Source: an uncultured Gemmatimonadota bacterium
Lineage (GTDB): Bacteria > Gemmatimonadota > Gemmatimonadetes > Gemmatimonadales > GWC2-71-9
Reading direction: 5' to 3'
Assembly: GCA_946479805.1 (NCBI GenBank)
Contig: CAMLHP010000008.1
Coordinates: 1-32,027, forward strand
DNA length: 32,027 nucleotides
Part shown: piece after piece, positions 17,119 through 26,982 of the stretch
Layout of the letters: the number at the start of each line of letters is the position of its first letter
Numbering within the stretch: position 1 is the first letter of the stretch
Notes under the pieces: generated by a model
Told to the model about the DNA's origin: nothing
What the model saw: the letters and a program-made list of their open reading frames with translations, nothing else
Databases searched by the model: none
Program-made: the position numbers and the translations under genes

Positions 17119-19153
17119 CGGCCAAGGCTCCCACCGGCTCCCTGGCCGCTGCCTTTACCTTCGGCCGCATCACTGCCGGCGTGCCGCCGCCGGGCCACAT
17201 GGTCACGAGACCGCCAATGACCAGCACCAGGCCTCCGAACCACACCCACCAGACCAGCGGATTGACGGTAAACCGGTACTGCGCCTCCTCGGTGCCGTTC
17301 ACGGCCCCCACGAAGACCACGTACAGGTCCTCGCGCAGGTCGCTGCGAAGACCCACCTCCGTGCTGGGCTCGAACGATTTCACCTCGGCGCCGTCCTCGA
17401 TCGTGAAGTGCTGGCGCTTTTCCGACGTGAGCAGGCCCTCATCCCTGCCGTCGCGCTCGAGCCGCACGGCTGCAGCCGACACGTACCGGTTGGCCGCCTT
17501 GTACTGGGAGATCCCCGTGTGGGTGAACTTCCATTCGTGCCCGAAGGGGCTGGTGAGCGTGACGCTCTCGCCCGGCTTCAAGGTGGCCTCGAGGTCGGTA
17601 CGGAAGGCCATGCCGGCGAACGCCACGCAGTAGCAGAGTATCCCAACATGCACGATGTAGCCGCCGTACCGCCGGCGGTTGCGGCCCACCAGCCGGGCCA
17701 GCGCAGCAGTCGCCGATTCGCCGTACATGCGCATCCGGGCGCGCACACCGCGACCGAACTCCTGCGCTATTGCAGCGCCCACAAAGGCAGCGAGAGCAAC
17801 AGTCACCAGTGGATAGAACTGGCGGATTCCGGCGGCCAGCGATGCAACCAGCGCTGCCAGGCCGACCAGAAGCGGCATGGTGAACTGGCGCGTCAGATTG
17901 GCGCGCGACGCCTTCCGCCACGCTATCAGCGGGCCGATACCGGTAAGGCCCAGCAGCAGCAGCCCGAGGGGCACATTCACCCGGTTGAAGAAGGGCGGGC
18001 CCACCGTGAGCTTGGTGCCTTTCACCAGTTCCGACAGTATGGGGAACATGGTGCCCCACAGAACCGAGAAGGCTATTCCCACCAGCAGCAGGTTGTTGAA
18101 AAGGAATGCCGCCTCGCGGCTCAGCATGCTTTCCAGCTCGGCCTCGGGCTCGAGCCGGGCCCAGCGGGTGTGCAGCAGGGTGTAGGCAAACGTGCCGGCG
18201 ATGACCAGGAATGCCAGGAAGTACCAGCCGACGGGCGACTGGGTGAAGCTGTGGACGCTTGCGATGACACCAGAGCGGGTCAGGAAGGTGCCGAAGATGG
18301 TGAGCAGGAACGTCGCAACCACGAGGGTGAGGTTCCAGCGCTTCAGCATCCCCCGCTTTTCCTGGATCATCACCGAGTGGAGGAACGCAGTCATGGTGAG
18401 CCAGGGAAGGAGGCTTGCGTTCTCCACCGGGTCCCAGGCCCAGTATCCACCCCAGCCGAGCTCGACGTAGGCCCACCACATGCCCACTGTGATGCCGACC
18501 GAGAGGAACAGCCACGAAACCAGCGACCACTTCCGGATGGCGACGATCCACCCGGTATCGAGCCGCCGCGACAAGAGCGCAGCCACCGCGAATGCAAAGG
18601 GAATGGTGAAGCTGATGTATCCCAGGTACAACAGCGGCGGGTGGATGATCATGCCGGGATGCTGCAGCTGGGGGTTGAGCCCCCGTCCATCCAGCGGTGT
18701 AAAGGCCAGCCGCTCGAAGGGATTTGCGGCGAACAGCATCACGGCAACGAAGAACACCGCGACCGCCAGGGTCACGCCGGCTACATAGGGGAGCAGCGGG
18801 GCGTAGCGGCGAGGTGTGAGGAGCTGCGCCAGCGCGCCGAACATCGTGAGGATGAGCGCCCAGAGCAGGAGAGACCCCTTCTGACCCGCCCAGAATGCCG
18901 TGGCGAGGAACACGTCCGGCAGGTTGCGCGCGGTGTAGGCCCAGACGTACTCGATGTTGAAGTCGTGTGCGAACAGGCCGCTCCAGAGCGCGAACGCGGC
19001 GACCGCCACCGCGAGCCACACAGCGTACACCGAGCGGGTTACGCTTCGCTCGAGGGCCGGCTGCCACTGCCACCGGCCGGAGAAAGCGACAATGGCTCCC
19101 CAGAGGCCCACCAGGAGCGCCGTCCAGAGCGCAAACGTGCCGAGGAAGGTCAT
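17111..19153 (-). CDS. ccmF: Cytochrome c heme lyase subunit CcmF/NrfE
   Basis: A 680-residue polytopic protein. The start is taken as ATG 19153 (MTFLGTFALWTALLVGLWG), one base after the ccmE stop; an in-frame ATG at 19243 would lie inside ccmE. Many membrane helices frame MIIHPPLLYLGYISF (heme-ligand His), the WWD motif WWAYVELGWGGYWAWDPVE with NASLLPWL, and TAFLHSVMIQEKRGMLKRW. A periplasmic domain lies near the C-terminus. CcmF receives heme from CcmE and joins it to apocytochrome c. No ccmA, B, C, D or G is in the window, so they must be elsewhere or absent. Confidence 0.95.
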   Translation of the reverse strand: MTFLGTFALWTALLVGLWGAIVAFSGRWQWQPALERSVTRSVYAVWLAVAVAAFALWSGLFAHDFNIEYVWAYTARNLPDVFLATAFWAGQKGSLLLWALILTMFGALAQLLTPRRYAPLLPYVAGVTLAVAVFFVAVMLFAANPFERLAFTPLDGRGLNPQLQHPGMIIHPPLLYLGYISFTIPFAFAVAALLSRRLDTGWIVAIRKWSLVSWLFLSVGITVGMWWAYVELGWGGYWAWDPVENASLLPWLTMTAFLHSVMIQEKRGMLKRWNLTLVVATFLLTIFGTFLTRSGVIASVHSFTQSPVGWYFLAFLVIAGTFAYTLLHTRWARLEPEAELESMLSREAAFLFNNLLLVGIAFSVLWGTMFPILSELVKGTKLTVGPPFFNRVNVPLGLLLLGLTGIGPLIAWRKASRANLTRQFTMPLLVGLAALVASLAAGIRQFYPLVTVALAAFVGAAIAQEFGRGVRARMRMYGESATAALARLVGRNRRRYGGYIVHVGILCYCVAFAGMAFRTDLEATLKPGESVTLTSPFGHEWKFTHTGISQYKAANRYVSAAAVRLERDGRDEGLLTSEKRQHFTIEDGAEVKSFEPSTEVGLRSDLREDLYVVFVGAVNGTEEAQYRFTVNPLVWWVWFGGLVLVIGGLVTMWPGGGTPAVMRPKVKAAAREPVGALADA

Positions 19154-19154
19154 T

Positions 19155-19583
19155 CTATACCCTTCGAGCTTCTTCCTCCGCGGCTGCTTCGTAGCGGGAA
19201 CCGCACTTGGCCAGCACTTCGGTGGCGTGGAATACGCCGTCATGGCCGAGGCGGCCTTCCACGATGACCTCGATGTCGCTGGCGTCGGTGAAGGTGTCCG
19301 GCACGAGTCCCTGATAGCTGACGGGATATTCCTGCCGGCCGTCGCTCATGCGGAAGTCGATCTGCCTGGTGGCATCATGACGCACCACGGAGCCGGGAAC
19401 TACCCTGGCGCCGCCAACCTTGACTCCCAGATCGTAGAAGCTGCTGTCGGTTGCGACCTTGCTCGCAAGTTCGGTTGGCGTCAGGTAGAAGACGCCAGTC
19501 TCACGGACGCCCTGCACCATCAGCCACCCGACCGCCACGGCAATTACCAGCGCACCTATGAGAAAACGGGTTCCAGCCTTCAT
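19155..19583 (-). CDS. ccmE: Heme chaperone CcmE, CxxxY variant
   Basis: A 142-residue protein, start ATG 19583 just before the membrane anchor (GTRFLIGALVIAVAVGWLMV). The OB-fold strands follow: GVFYLTPTELASK, VKVGGARVVPGSV, ATRQIDFRMSDG, YPVSYQGLVPDTF, and ASDIEVIVEGRL with HATEVLAKCGSRYEAA. Where most CcmE proteins have the covalent heme-binding His in HxxxY, this one has Cys127 with Tyr131 (CxxxY). The same swap is known in a natural variant Ccm system of some archaea and sulfate reducers that lacks CcmH and CcmG; here a CcmH-like gene is present. An upstream extension of the frame lies in repeat sequence and is rejected. Confidence 0.93.
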   Translation of the reverse strand: MKAGTRFLIGALVIAVAVGWLMVQGVRETGVFYLTPTELASKVATDSSFYDLGVKVGGARVVPGSVVRHDATRQIDFRMSDGRQEYPVSYQGLVPDTFTDASDIEVIVEGRLGHDGVFHATEVLAKCGSRYEAAAEEEARRV

Positions 19584-19591
19584 GACGACTC

Positions 19592-19635
19592 GAGAGTTGA
19601 GAGTTTTGGGACTGGTCGCGAGTCGCGAGTCGCGG
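19592..19635. repeat. Heptamer repeats upstream of ccmE
   Basis: GAGAGTT occurs twice (19592-19605) and GTCGCGA twice plus GTCGCGG (19615-19635). They fill the gap between the glpK end and the ccmE start, just upstream of the ccmE ATG. CGCGACT, the reverse complement of AGTCGCG, recurs near 19660, so partial pairing is possible. Further upstream (about 19690) is an AT-rich patch, the only candidate promoter region I can see for the ccm operon. Confidence 0.6.
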
Positions 19636-19712
19636 CGCTTGCGGCCCGGCATGTCTTGCTCGCGACTGGGGGCTCGTGCGTGCCTGCAATATAGAGCCAC
19701 AACCGGCCCCCG

Positions 19713-21194
19713 TCATGCGCCAGAATCCCGGGCCCACGCCAAGGCGGCGTTTATGGCCCTCTGCCAGCCCCTGCGGAGAGTTTTTCGCTCTGCGCCACCA
19801 ATGGACGGCTCGAAGGTCACCGGCGCCCGCGACGAGGCAAAGTCGTCAGCGTCACGCCAGATGCCGGTCGAGATCCCTGCCAGCGCGGCAGCACCCAGGG
19901 CCGTCGTCTCGACCTGCACCGGTCGTTCCACCGGCCGCCCGATCACATCGGCCTGGAACTGCATCAGCCAGTCGTTGGCGCTGGCCCCGCCGTCAACCCG
20001 AAGCGACGGCACTTCCGTACCCGGCCTCTCCATTGCCTCCAGCAGGTCGGCCGAGGCAAATGCCATGCTTTCGAGCGCGGCGCGCACCAGGTGGGCGCGG
20101 GTGGTACCGCGGGTGAGGCCTGTGATGGTACCTCGGGCATCAGGCGACCAATGCGGCGTTCCCAGGCCCGCGAAGGCGGGCACGAAATGCACTCCAGCGG
20201 TGTCAGGTACCGAGCGCGCCAGCGCCTCGGATTCCGACGCATTTTCTATCAGGCCCAATCCGTCGCGCAGCCATTGCATCGCCGCTCCGGCCACCAGGAC
20301 GCTTCCCTCGAGTGCGAAGGCCGCTTCGCCGCGGGGGCCGCACGCGGCCGTCGCCAGCACACCGGCCGGCGGCTGTGCCACGGTGTCACCCGTGTGCAAC
20401 AGCAGGAAGGCGCCAGTCCCGTAGGTGTTCTTGGCCATGCCCGCCCTGACACACGCCTGCCCGAAAAGCGCCGACTGCTGGTCGCCCGCGATGCCGGCTA
20501 CCGGCAACTCGGCGCCGAGCAGATCCGGATCAGTATGACCCACGACGTCGCTCGATCCGACGATCTCGGGCAGGATGCTTCGAGGAACCGAGAAGAGGGC
20601 CAGCAACTCGTCGTCCCACGCACCCTTGCCCAGGGCCGCCAGCATGGTGCGCGACGCGTTGGTGCGATCGGTGACGTGCAGCCTGCCCCTGGTGAGCCGG
20701 GCGATGAGCCAGCTGTCAATGGTGCCCGCCGCGAGCTGGCCCCGCTCCGCGCGCCGCCGGACGTCCGGCTCGTGCAGCATCCACTCGAGCTTGGTCGCCG
20801 AGAAATAGGGATCCAGCACCAGGCCGGTGCGCTCCCTGATCAGAGGCTGCATTCCGGCCGCGTAGAGTTCCCGGCAGCGGTCAGTGGTCCGCCTGTCCTG
20901 CCAGACGATCGCCCGGCCCACCGGCGCCAGGGTGGCCCGGTCCCAGAGAACGACAGTTTCGCGCTGGTTGCTGATCCCGAGGGCGGCCGGCAGCTCGCCC
21001 GCTGCGCCGATGGCCTCGCGCGCGGCATCGATGCTGACGCGGAAGATCTCGTCGGCATCGTGCTCCACCCACCCCGGCCGCGGAAAATGCTGGGTGAACT
21101 CGCGGTAACCTCGGCCCAGCACGGTGCCGTCCTGATGCACCACCAACGCGGTCGAGCCGGTGGTGCCCTGGTCGATTGAGAGGATCGAGGGCAT
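19713..21194 (-). CDS. glpK: Glycerol kinase
   Basis: A 493-residue FGGY-family kinase of full length. It opens MPSILSIDQGTTGSTALVV (phosphate-binding loop), followed by GWVEHDADEI, ISNQRETVVLWDR (the Arg-Glu pair that binds glycerol), AIVWQDRRT, YFSATKLEWMLH, IAGDQQSALFGQ (catalytic Asp), KNTYGTGAFLLLHTG and VDGGASANDWLMQFQAD. GlpK converts glycerol to glycerol 3-phosphate in the cytoplasm. No glpF or glpD accompanies it here. It starts divergently from the enoyl-CoA hydratase across a repeat-filled gap of 97 bases. Confidence 0.97.
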   Translation of the reverse strand: MPSILSIDQGTTGSTALVVHQDGTVLGRGYREFTQHFPRPGWVEHDADEIFRVSIDAAREAIGAAGELPAALGISNQRETVVLWDRATLAPVGRAIVWQDRRTTDRCRELYAAGMQPLIRERTGLVLDPYFSATKLEWMLHEPDVRRRAERGQLAAGTIDSWLIARLTRGRLHVTDRTNASRTMLAALGKGAWDDELLALFSVPRSILPEIVGSSDVVGHTDPDLLGAELPVAGIAGDQQSALFGQACVRAGMAKNTYGTGAFLLLHTGDTVAQPPAGVLATAACGPRGEAAFALEGSVLVAGAAMQWLRDGLGLIENASESEALARSVPDTAGVHFVPAFAGLGTPHWSPDARGTITGLTRGTTRAHLVRAALESMAFASADLLEAMERPGTEVPSLRVDGGASANDWLMQFQADVIGRPVERPVQVETTALGAAALAGISTGIWRDADDFASSRAPVTFEPSIGGAERKTLRRGWQRAINAALAWARDSGA

Positions 21195-21200
21195 GGCTGT

Positions 21201-21285
21201 ACGGTAAGGCGGTAGGGCGCTGAGGCGGTAGGGCGCTGAGGCGGTAGGGATCCCGCTAGCACCTGCCGCCCTACCGCCTTACCGT
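21201..21285. repeat. Long inverted repeat with 16-bp direct repeats between glpK and the hydratase gene
   Basis: The arms ACGGTAAGGCGGTAGGGCG (21201-21219) and its exact complement (21267-21285) are 19 bp, separated by 47 bases. The left side continues as a 16-bp tandem repeat, NAGGCGGTAGGGCGCT, at 21206-21221 and 21222-21237, with 12 more bases at 21238-21249. It fills almost the entire divergent gap and ends seven bases before the hydratase ATG, so it must overlap one or both promoters or leaders. Confidence 0.85.
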
Positions 21286-21291
21286 TCCCCC

Positions 21292-22074
21292 ATGACCTAC
21301 GATACCCTGCTGGTCGAGATCGCCGGTGCGGTTGCGAAAGTGACCGTTAATCGGCCTGAGAAGCTCAACGCCCTCAACGACGCCGTGATCCACGACCTGG
21401 ACGAGGCGATTGCCGCACTCGAGTCTGACGCCAATGTGCGAGGCGTAATCCTGACCGGCGCGGGCACCAAGGCATTTGTCGCAGGCGCCGACATCGCGGA
21501 ACTCGCGGACCAGGGCCCGAAGCAGGGCGCTGACCGGGCGCGGAGAGGACAGGACGTGTTCCGGCGGATTGAACGGGGTGGCAAGCCGGTGATCGCGGCC
21601 GTCAATGGCTTCGCGCTGGGCGGTGGATGCGAACTCGCGATGGCGTGCCACATGCGCGTGGCCAGTGAGAGCGCCCAGTTCGGGCAGCCCGAAGTCAAGC
21701 TCGGTCTCTGCCCCGGCTACGGCGGCACTGTTCGGCTGCCCCGGCTGGTTGGACGGGGACGCGCGCTGGAACTGCTCCTGACCGGCGCGATGATCGACGC
21801 CGCGGAAGCGCTGCGAATCGGACTGGTCAACCGGGTTGTGGCAGCCGACCGCCTGATGCCCGAGGCCGAGTCTCTCATGGGGGCAATTCTGGAACAGGGC
21901 CCGCTTGCGGTCCGCGCCTGCCTCGAAGTGGTCGATGCCGGACTTGACCTCCCGGTGGTCGAGGCGCTCGAGCTCGAGGCGCGACGTTTTGGCGAGCTTT
22001 CCGGAACGGCAGACATGCGCGAGGGAACGGCGGCATTCCTGGCGCGGCGCCCTCCGGAGTTCACCGGGAAGTAG
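21292..22074 (+). CDS. Enoyl-CoA hydratase/isomerase family protein
   Basis: A 260-residue crotonase-fold protein of standard length. VTVNRPEKLNALN opens the fold. AFVAGADI and FALGGGCELAMACHM form the oxyanion hole, and the two catalytic acids of true hydratases are present as Glu114 (GGCE) and Glu134 (FGQPEVKLGL). The C-terminus has EGTAAFLARRPPEFTGK. It should hydrate trans-2-enoyl-CoA in beta-oxidation or a related route, such as 3-hydroxybutyryl-CoA chemistry. No other fatty-acid gene lies nearby, so the exact substrate is open. Confidence 0.93.
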   Translation: MTYDTLLVEIAGAVAKVTVNRPEKLNALNDAVIHDLDEAIAALESDANVRGVILTGAGTKAFVAGADIAELADQGPKQGADRARRGQDVFRRIERGGKPVIAAVNGFALGGGCELAMACHMRVASESAQFGQPEVKLGLCPGYGGTVRLPRLVGRGRALELLLTGAMIDAAEALRIGLVNRVVAADRLMPEAESLMGAILEQGPLAVRACLEVVDAGLDLPVVEALELEARRFGELSGTADMREGTAAFLARRPPEFTGK

Positions 22075-22124
22075 GCCCCGTCACAACCCTCCTTTTCGGG
22101 GTGCCAATCCGCTAGATTTAGGGG

Positions 22125-22559
22125 ATGCTGGCACCCCTCCACCGGCTCCCACAACTGCACGGTGCAAAACGAGTTGCGCTGGTGCTTGCCACCGTGCTGC
22201 TCGGCTGCGGCACCCGCGACCGACTGATCTTCGAGCAGAACCCTGTGCCGGGCGAGGGGCCGATCACGTTCATCGACAACCCCGACGTCGGCGAAGTGCG
22301 GGTGGATGTCGGACCCGATTTCATCCTGGCCGGGCGGTCGATCGACCCTGACGGCGTGGACAGCGTCTATTTCGTGGTCCTGGGCGCGGCGCTGGCCTTT
22401 GCTCCCTACTCGCCTCCAGAGCCGGACGACACGGTCTCATTCGGGATACCGATTCGGACCATCGGATCCGGCGGCGACTCGATCGTCGTGCTGGTGTTCG
22501 CGACCGACGCGATCGGCAACCGGGGCGACACCGCCGTTCGGCGACTGATAGTCGATTAG
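22125..22559 (+). CDS. Small lipoprotein upstream of recF
   Basis: A 144-residue protein with signal peptide and lipobox VLLGC, then a single small beta domain: EVRVDVGPDFILAGRSIDPD, DSVYFVVLGAA, TVSFGIPIRTIG and SIVVLVFATDAIGNRGDTA. The strand pattern looks Ig-like. The stop is two bases before the GTG of recF, so it appears co-translated with a cytoplasmic DNA-repair gene, an unexpected partner. The start is the first ATG after AGATTTAGGGG; a TAGATT element right before it might be a -10 box with a very short leader. Confidence 0.75.
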   Translation: MLAPLHRLPQLHGAKRVALVLATVLLGCGTRDRLIFEQNPVPGEGPITFIDNPDVGEVRVDVGPDFILAGRSIDPDGVDSVYFVVLGAALAFAPYSPPEPDDTVSFGIPIRTIGSGGDSIVVLVFATDAIGNRGDTAVRRLIVD

Positions 22560-22561
22560 GA

Positions 22562-23633
22562 GTGCGGCTTTCGCGGATCGAGGTCCGCGGCTTCAGGAAC
22601 CTGGCCGACGGGGCCTGGGAACTGGCCGCCGAGGGCGCCGCGATACTGGGCCCGAACGGGCATGGCAAGACCAGCCTGCTCGAGGCCATCTGCTATCCGG
22701 TGCTGTTCAGGTCATTTCGCGGATCACCGGACGCGGAGGTGGCGCGGTTCGGCGGCGCCGGATTCCAGGTCATTGCCGAAACTGATGCGGACCGTCTGGC
22801 GGTGTCGTGGCATCGCGACGAACGGCGCAAACTCATCACCGTCAATGGAACCACACCCGCAAGGCTGGCCGATGCGGTCGGCTACTGGCTCGCCGTGGCG
22901 TTCCGTCCGGACGACGTCGCACTGGCCGCGGGCAGCGCAGCGGAACGCCGGCTCTTCCTGGACCGGATGCTGGCGCTGTCGGACCGCGGCTATCTCCGGT
23001 CCCTGGCCCGCTACCGCTCGGCGCTGGCCCAGCGCAACCGGGCGCTGCGGGCACGTCGCGCGGACATGGCGGAGCTGTTCGAAGCGCACCTCGCCCGGCA
23101 CGGCGCGCCACTGGTGCGTGCCCGGCAGCGCTGGGTCGACGAGCGGAGCGCGGCGTTTGGCGAGGAGCTTCGCGCGCTGGGCGAGCCTGCCGATGCGTCC
23201 CTGGCCTACGCCGGGCGCGCCGAACTCGCCGACGCTGAGGGCTGGACGGAACCCCTGGCTGCGCATCGGGCCCGCGACCTGGCTCGCGGGACCACCAGCA
23301 TCGGGCCGCACCGCGATGACCTGGTGCTGACGCTGGGCGGGAAACGAGCCCGCGAGTTCGGGTCGAGCGGCCAGCAGCGCACCGCGGCCATCGCGCTCAA
23401 GCTGCTGGAGCTGGACACCCTGGCCGAGGCCACGGGCAGGCAGCCCGCCCTGCTGCTGGATGACGTCTTTGCGGAACTGGATGGCGCGCGGCAGGACCGG
23501 CTGGCCAGCCGGATAACGGCGGGCGCGGCGAGTCAGATCTTCCTCACCGCACCCCGGGCTGGCGAACTGCCGGACACGCTGCCTCGGTCGCTGGGCCTGC
23601 CGGTATGGTCCATAAAGGACGGAGTGGTGACGC

Positions 23634-23647
<14 letters not shown>
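22562..23647 (+). CDS. recF: DNA replication and repair protein RecF
   Basis: A 361-residue protein of usual RecF length. The start is GTG at 22562, two bases after the previous stop. MRLSRIEVRGFRNLADG leads to the Walker A GPNGHGKTS (30-38), then FRPDDVALAAGSAAERRLFL with DRMLAL, TTSIGPHRDDL, the signature EFGSSGQQRTAAIALKLLEL (near 268) and the Walker B PALLLDDVFAELD. RecF loads RecA at gaps with RecO and RecR. It overlaps dciA by 14 bases and is followed by gyrB. In many bacteria dnaA and dnaN precede it; here they do not. Confidence 0.95.
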
Positions 23648-25902
<2,255 letters not shown>

Positions 25903-25967
25903 GGCTTGAGGCATGGGGCATGAGGCGTGAGGAACTGCCTTATGCCCTGCGCCTTATGCCTTATGCC
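25903..25967. repeat. Inverted heptamer arrays directly after gyrB, likely 3' hairpin
   Basis: Four heptamers (GGCTTGA, GGCATGG, GGCATGA, GGCGTGA) at 25903-25930 face four inverted heptamers (plus strand TTATGCC, CTGCGCC, TTATGCC, TTATGCC) at 25940-25967 across a nine-base loop. In RNA, three of the four unit pairs match almost fully if G-U pairs are allowed. The array begins one base after the gyrB stop and ends eight bases before the next start. It shares its unit type with the repeat after pspA. Confidence 0.8.
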
Positions 25968-25974
25968 ATCACTC

Positions 25975-26982
25975 ATGCACGAGCGCTGGTTCGTCGATGG
26001 CAGCCGCTTCCCGGTTCAGCTGGCCGCCGCACTGGAACCCGGCGCGCTGGCCTCGGTCGGCACGGCGCTCGGCATCGTCGCGGTGGCGGCCGTCGCCTGG
26101 CACGCAACCGGGAAGAAGCCGGTGGTGCCGGGCCCGCTGGCGCTCGGCACCAGCGAGCGGGGCCTGGCAATCCTCTTCGGGATAGTGCCGCTGGTCCTTG
26201 CCGCCCACCTCGCTGTCACGCTGTTCGTATCCGGTGTCCGAATCGAGCTGTTCGTGCCCAACCTCACGTTTGCCAGCGGGAGTTCCGTGGCCATCGGGTC
26301 GTTCGTGGGGGCCATCGTTTCGCTGGCCCAGATTGCGATCGGACTGGCGCTGTTCTACGGCTTCTTCACCCGCGCAGCGGCAATCCTGCTGATCCTCCTC
26401 TGGCTCGCCGGGTGCATGATGTTCGGACCGCTGCTGCTGCTGGAGCACGCTCTCGTGCCAGGCATCGCCGCGGCCCTGGCCATCACCGGCCGCGGCCCGT
26501 TTGCGGTGGACGCGCTGCTGGACTGGCGCTGGAACCGCCCCTGGAACGACATGCTGCAGAGGGCAATGCAGGTGCTGCGAATCGGTGCGGGAGTGTCGCT
26601 GGTAACGCTGGCGCTCACCGAGAAGCTCTGGAACATCCCGCTCGGGATGGAGTTCCTGGAGCACTACCCCGCCAACTTCCTTCCCGCCCTGGGAATACCC
26701 GTCAGCAATGCAACGTTCCTCCACATGGCTGGAACGGTCGAGCTGCTGGCAGGGCTTCTGCTCATCTTCAACGTGTACGTGCGACTGGGGATCCTGGTGC
26801 TGTGGCTGCCCTTCAACGTTTCGCTGGCGGCGTTCGGCTGGCGTGAGCTGGTGGGCCACCTGCCCATCTACGGCACGATGGCGGTGCTGGCGCTGTGGGG
26901 CAGCGGCGGAGAGGTCGACCTCCGGGCGCTGGGCCGGGGACTGAGGCAGCGCCCCACCCTGCTGGACGAAACCGTAACGTGA
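25975..26982 (+). CDS. DoxX-like integral membrane protein
   Basis: A 335-residue polytopic protein. The start is taken as ATG 25975 (MHERWFVDGSRFPVQ), since the upstream in-frame ATGs lie within the heptamer array. About eight membrane segments are seen, including IVSLAQIAIGLALFYGFFTR and AAAILLILLWLAG in the middle and VTLALTEKLWNIPLGMEFLE with NATFLHMAGTVELLAGLLLI near the end. The pattern of E, K and H residues inside helices fits the DoxX/DoxD family, small quinone-interacting or oxidative-stress membrane proteins. GTGA overlap couples it to the following DUF4105 gene. Confidence 0.7.
   Translation: MHERWFVDGSRFPVQLAAALEPGALASVGTALGIVAVAAVAWHATGKKPVVPGPLALGTSERGLAILFGIVPLVLAAHLAVTLFVSGVRIELFVPNLTFASGSSVAIGSFVGAIVSLAQIAIGLALFYGFFTRAAAILLILLWLAGCMMFGPLLLLEHALVPGIAAALAITGRGPFAVDALLDWRWNRPWNDMLQRAMQVLRIGAGVSLVTLALTEKLWNIPLGMEFLEHYPANFLPALGIPVSNATFLHMAGTVELLAGLLLIFNVYVRLGILVLWLPFNVSLAAFGWRELVGHLPIYGTMAVLALWGSGGEVDLRALGRGLRQRPTLLDETVT

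Noticed and set aside
19154..19243. Upstream start for ccmF
   Set aside because: The extra residues overlap the ccmE coding region and precede a normal first membrane helix.
17096..19267. A 723-residue open frame on the plus strand opposite ccmF
   Set aside because: It is antisense to a clear CcmF, has no recognisable motif and has the His/Gln/Arg/Glu-rich composition typical of a shadow frame in GC-rich DNA.
22075..22124. Replication origin near recF
   Set aside because: I see no DnaA boxes of the TTATCCACA type, the gap is only 50 bases and dnaA is not adjacent.
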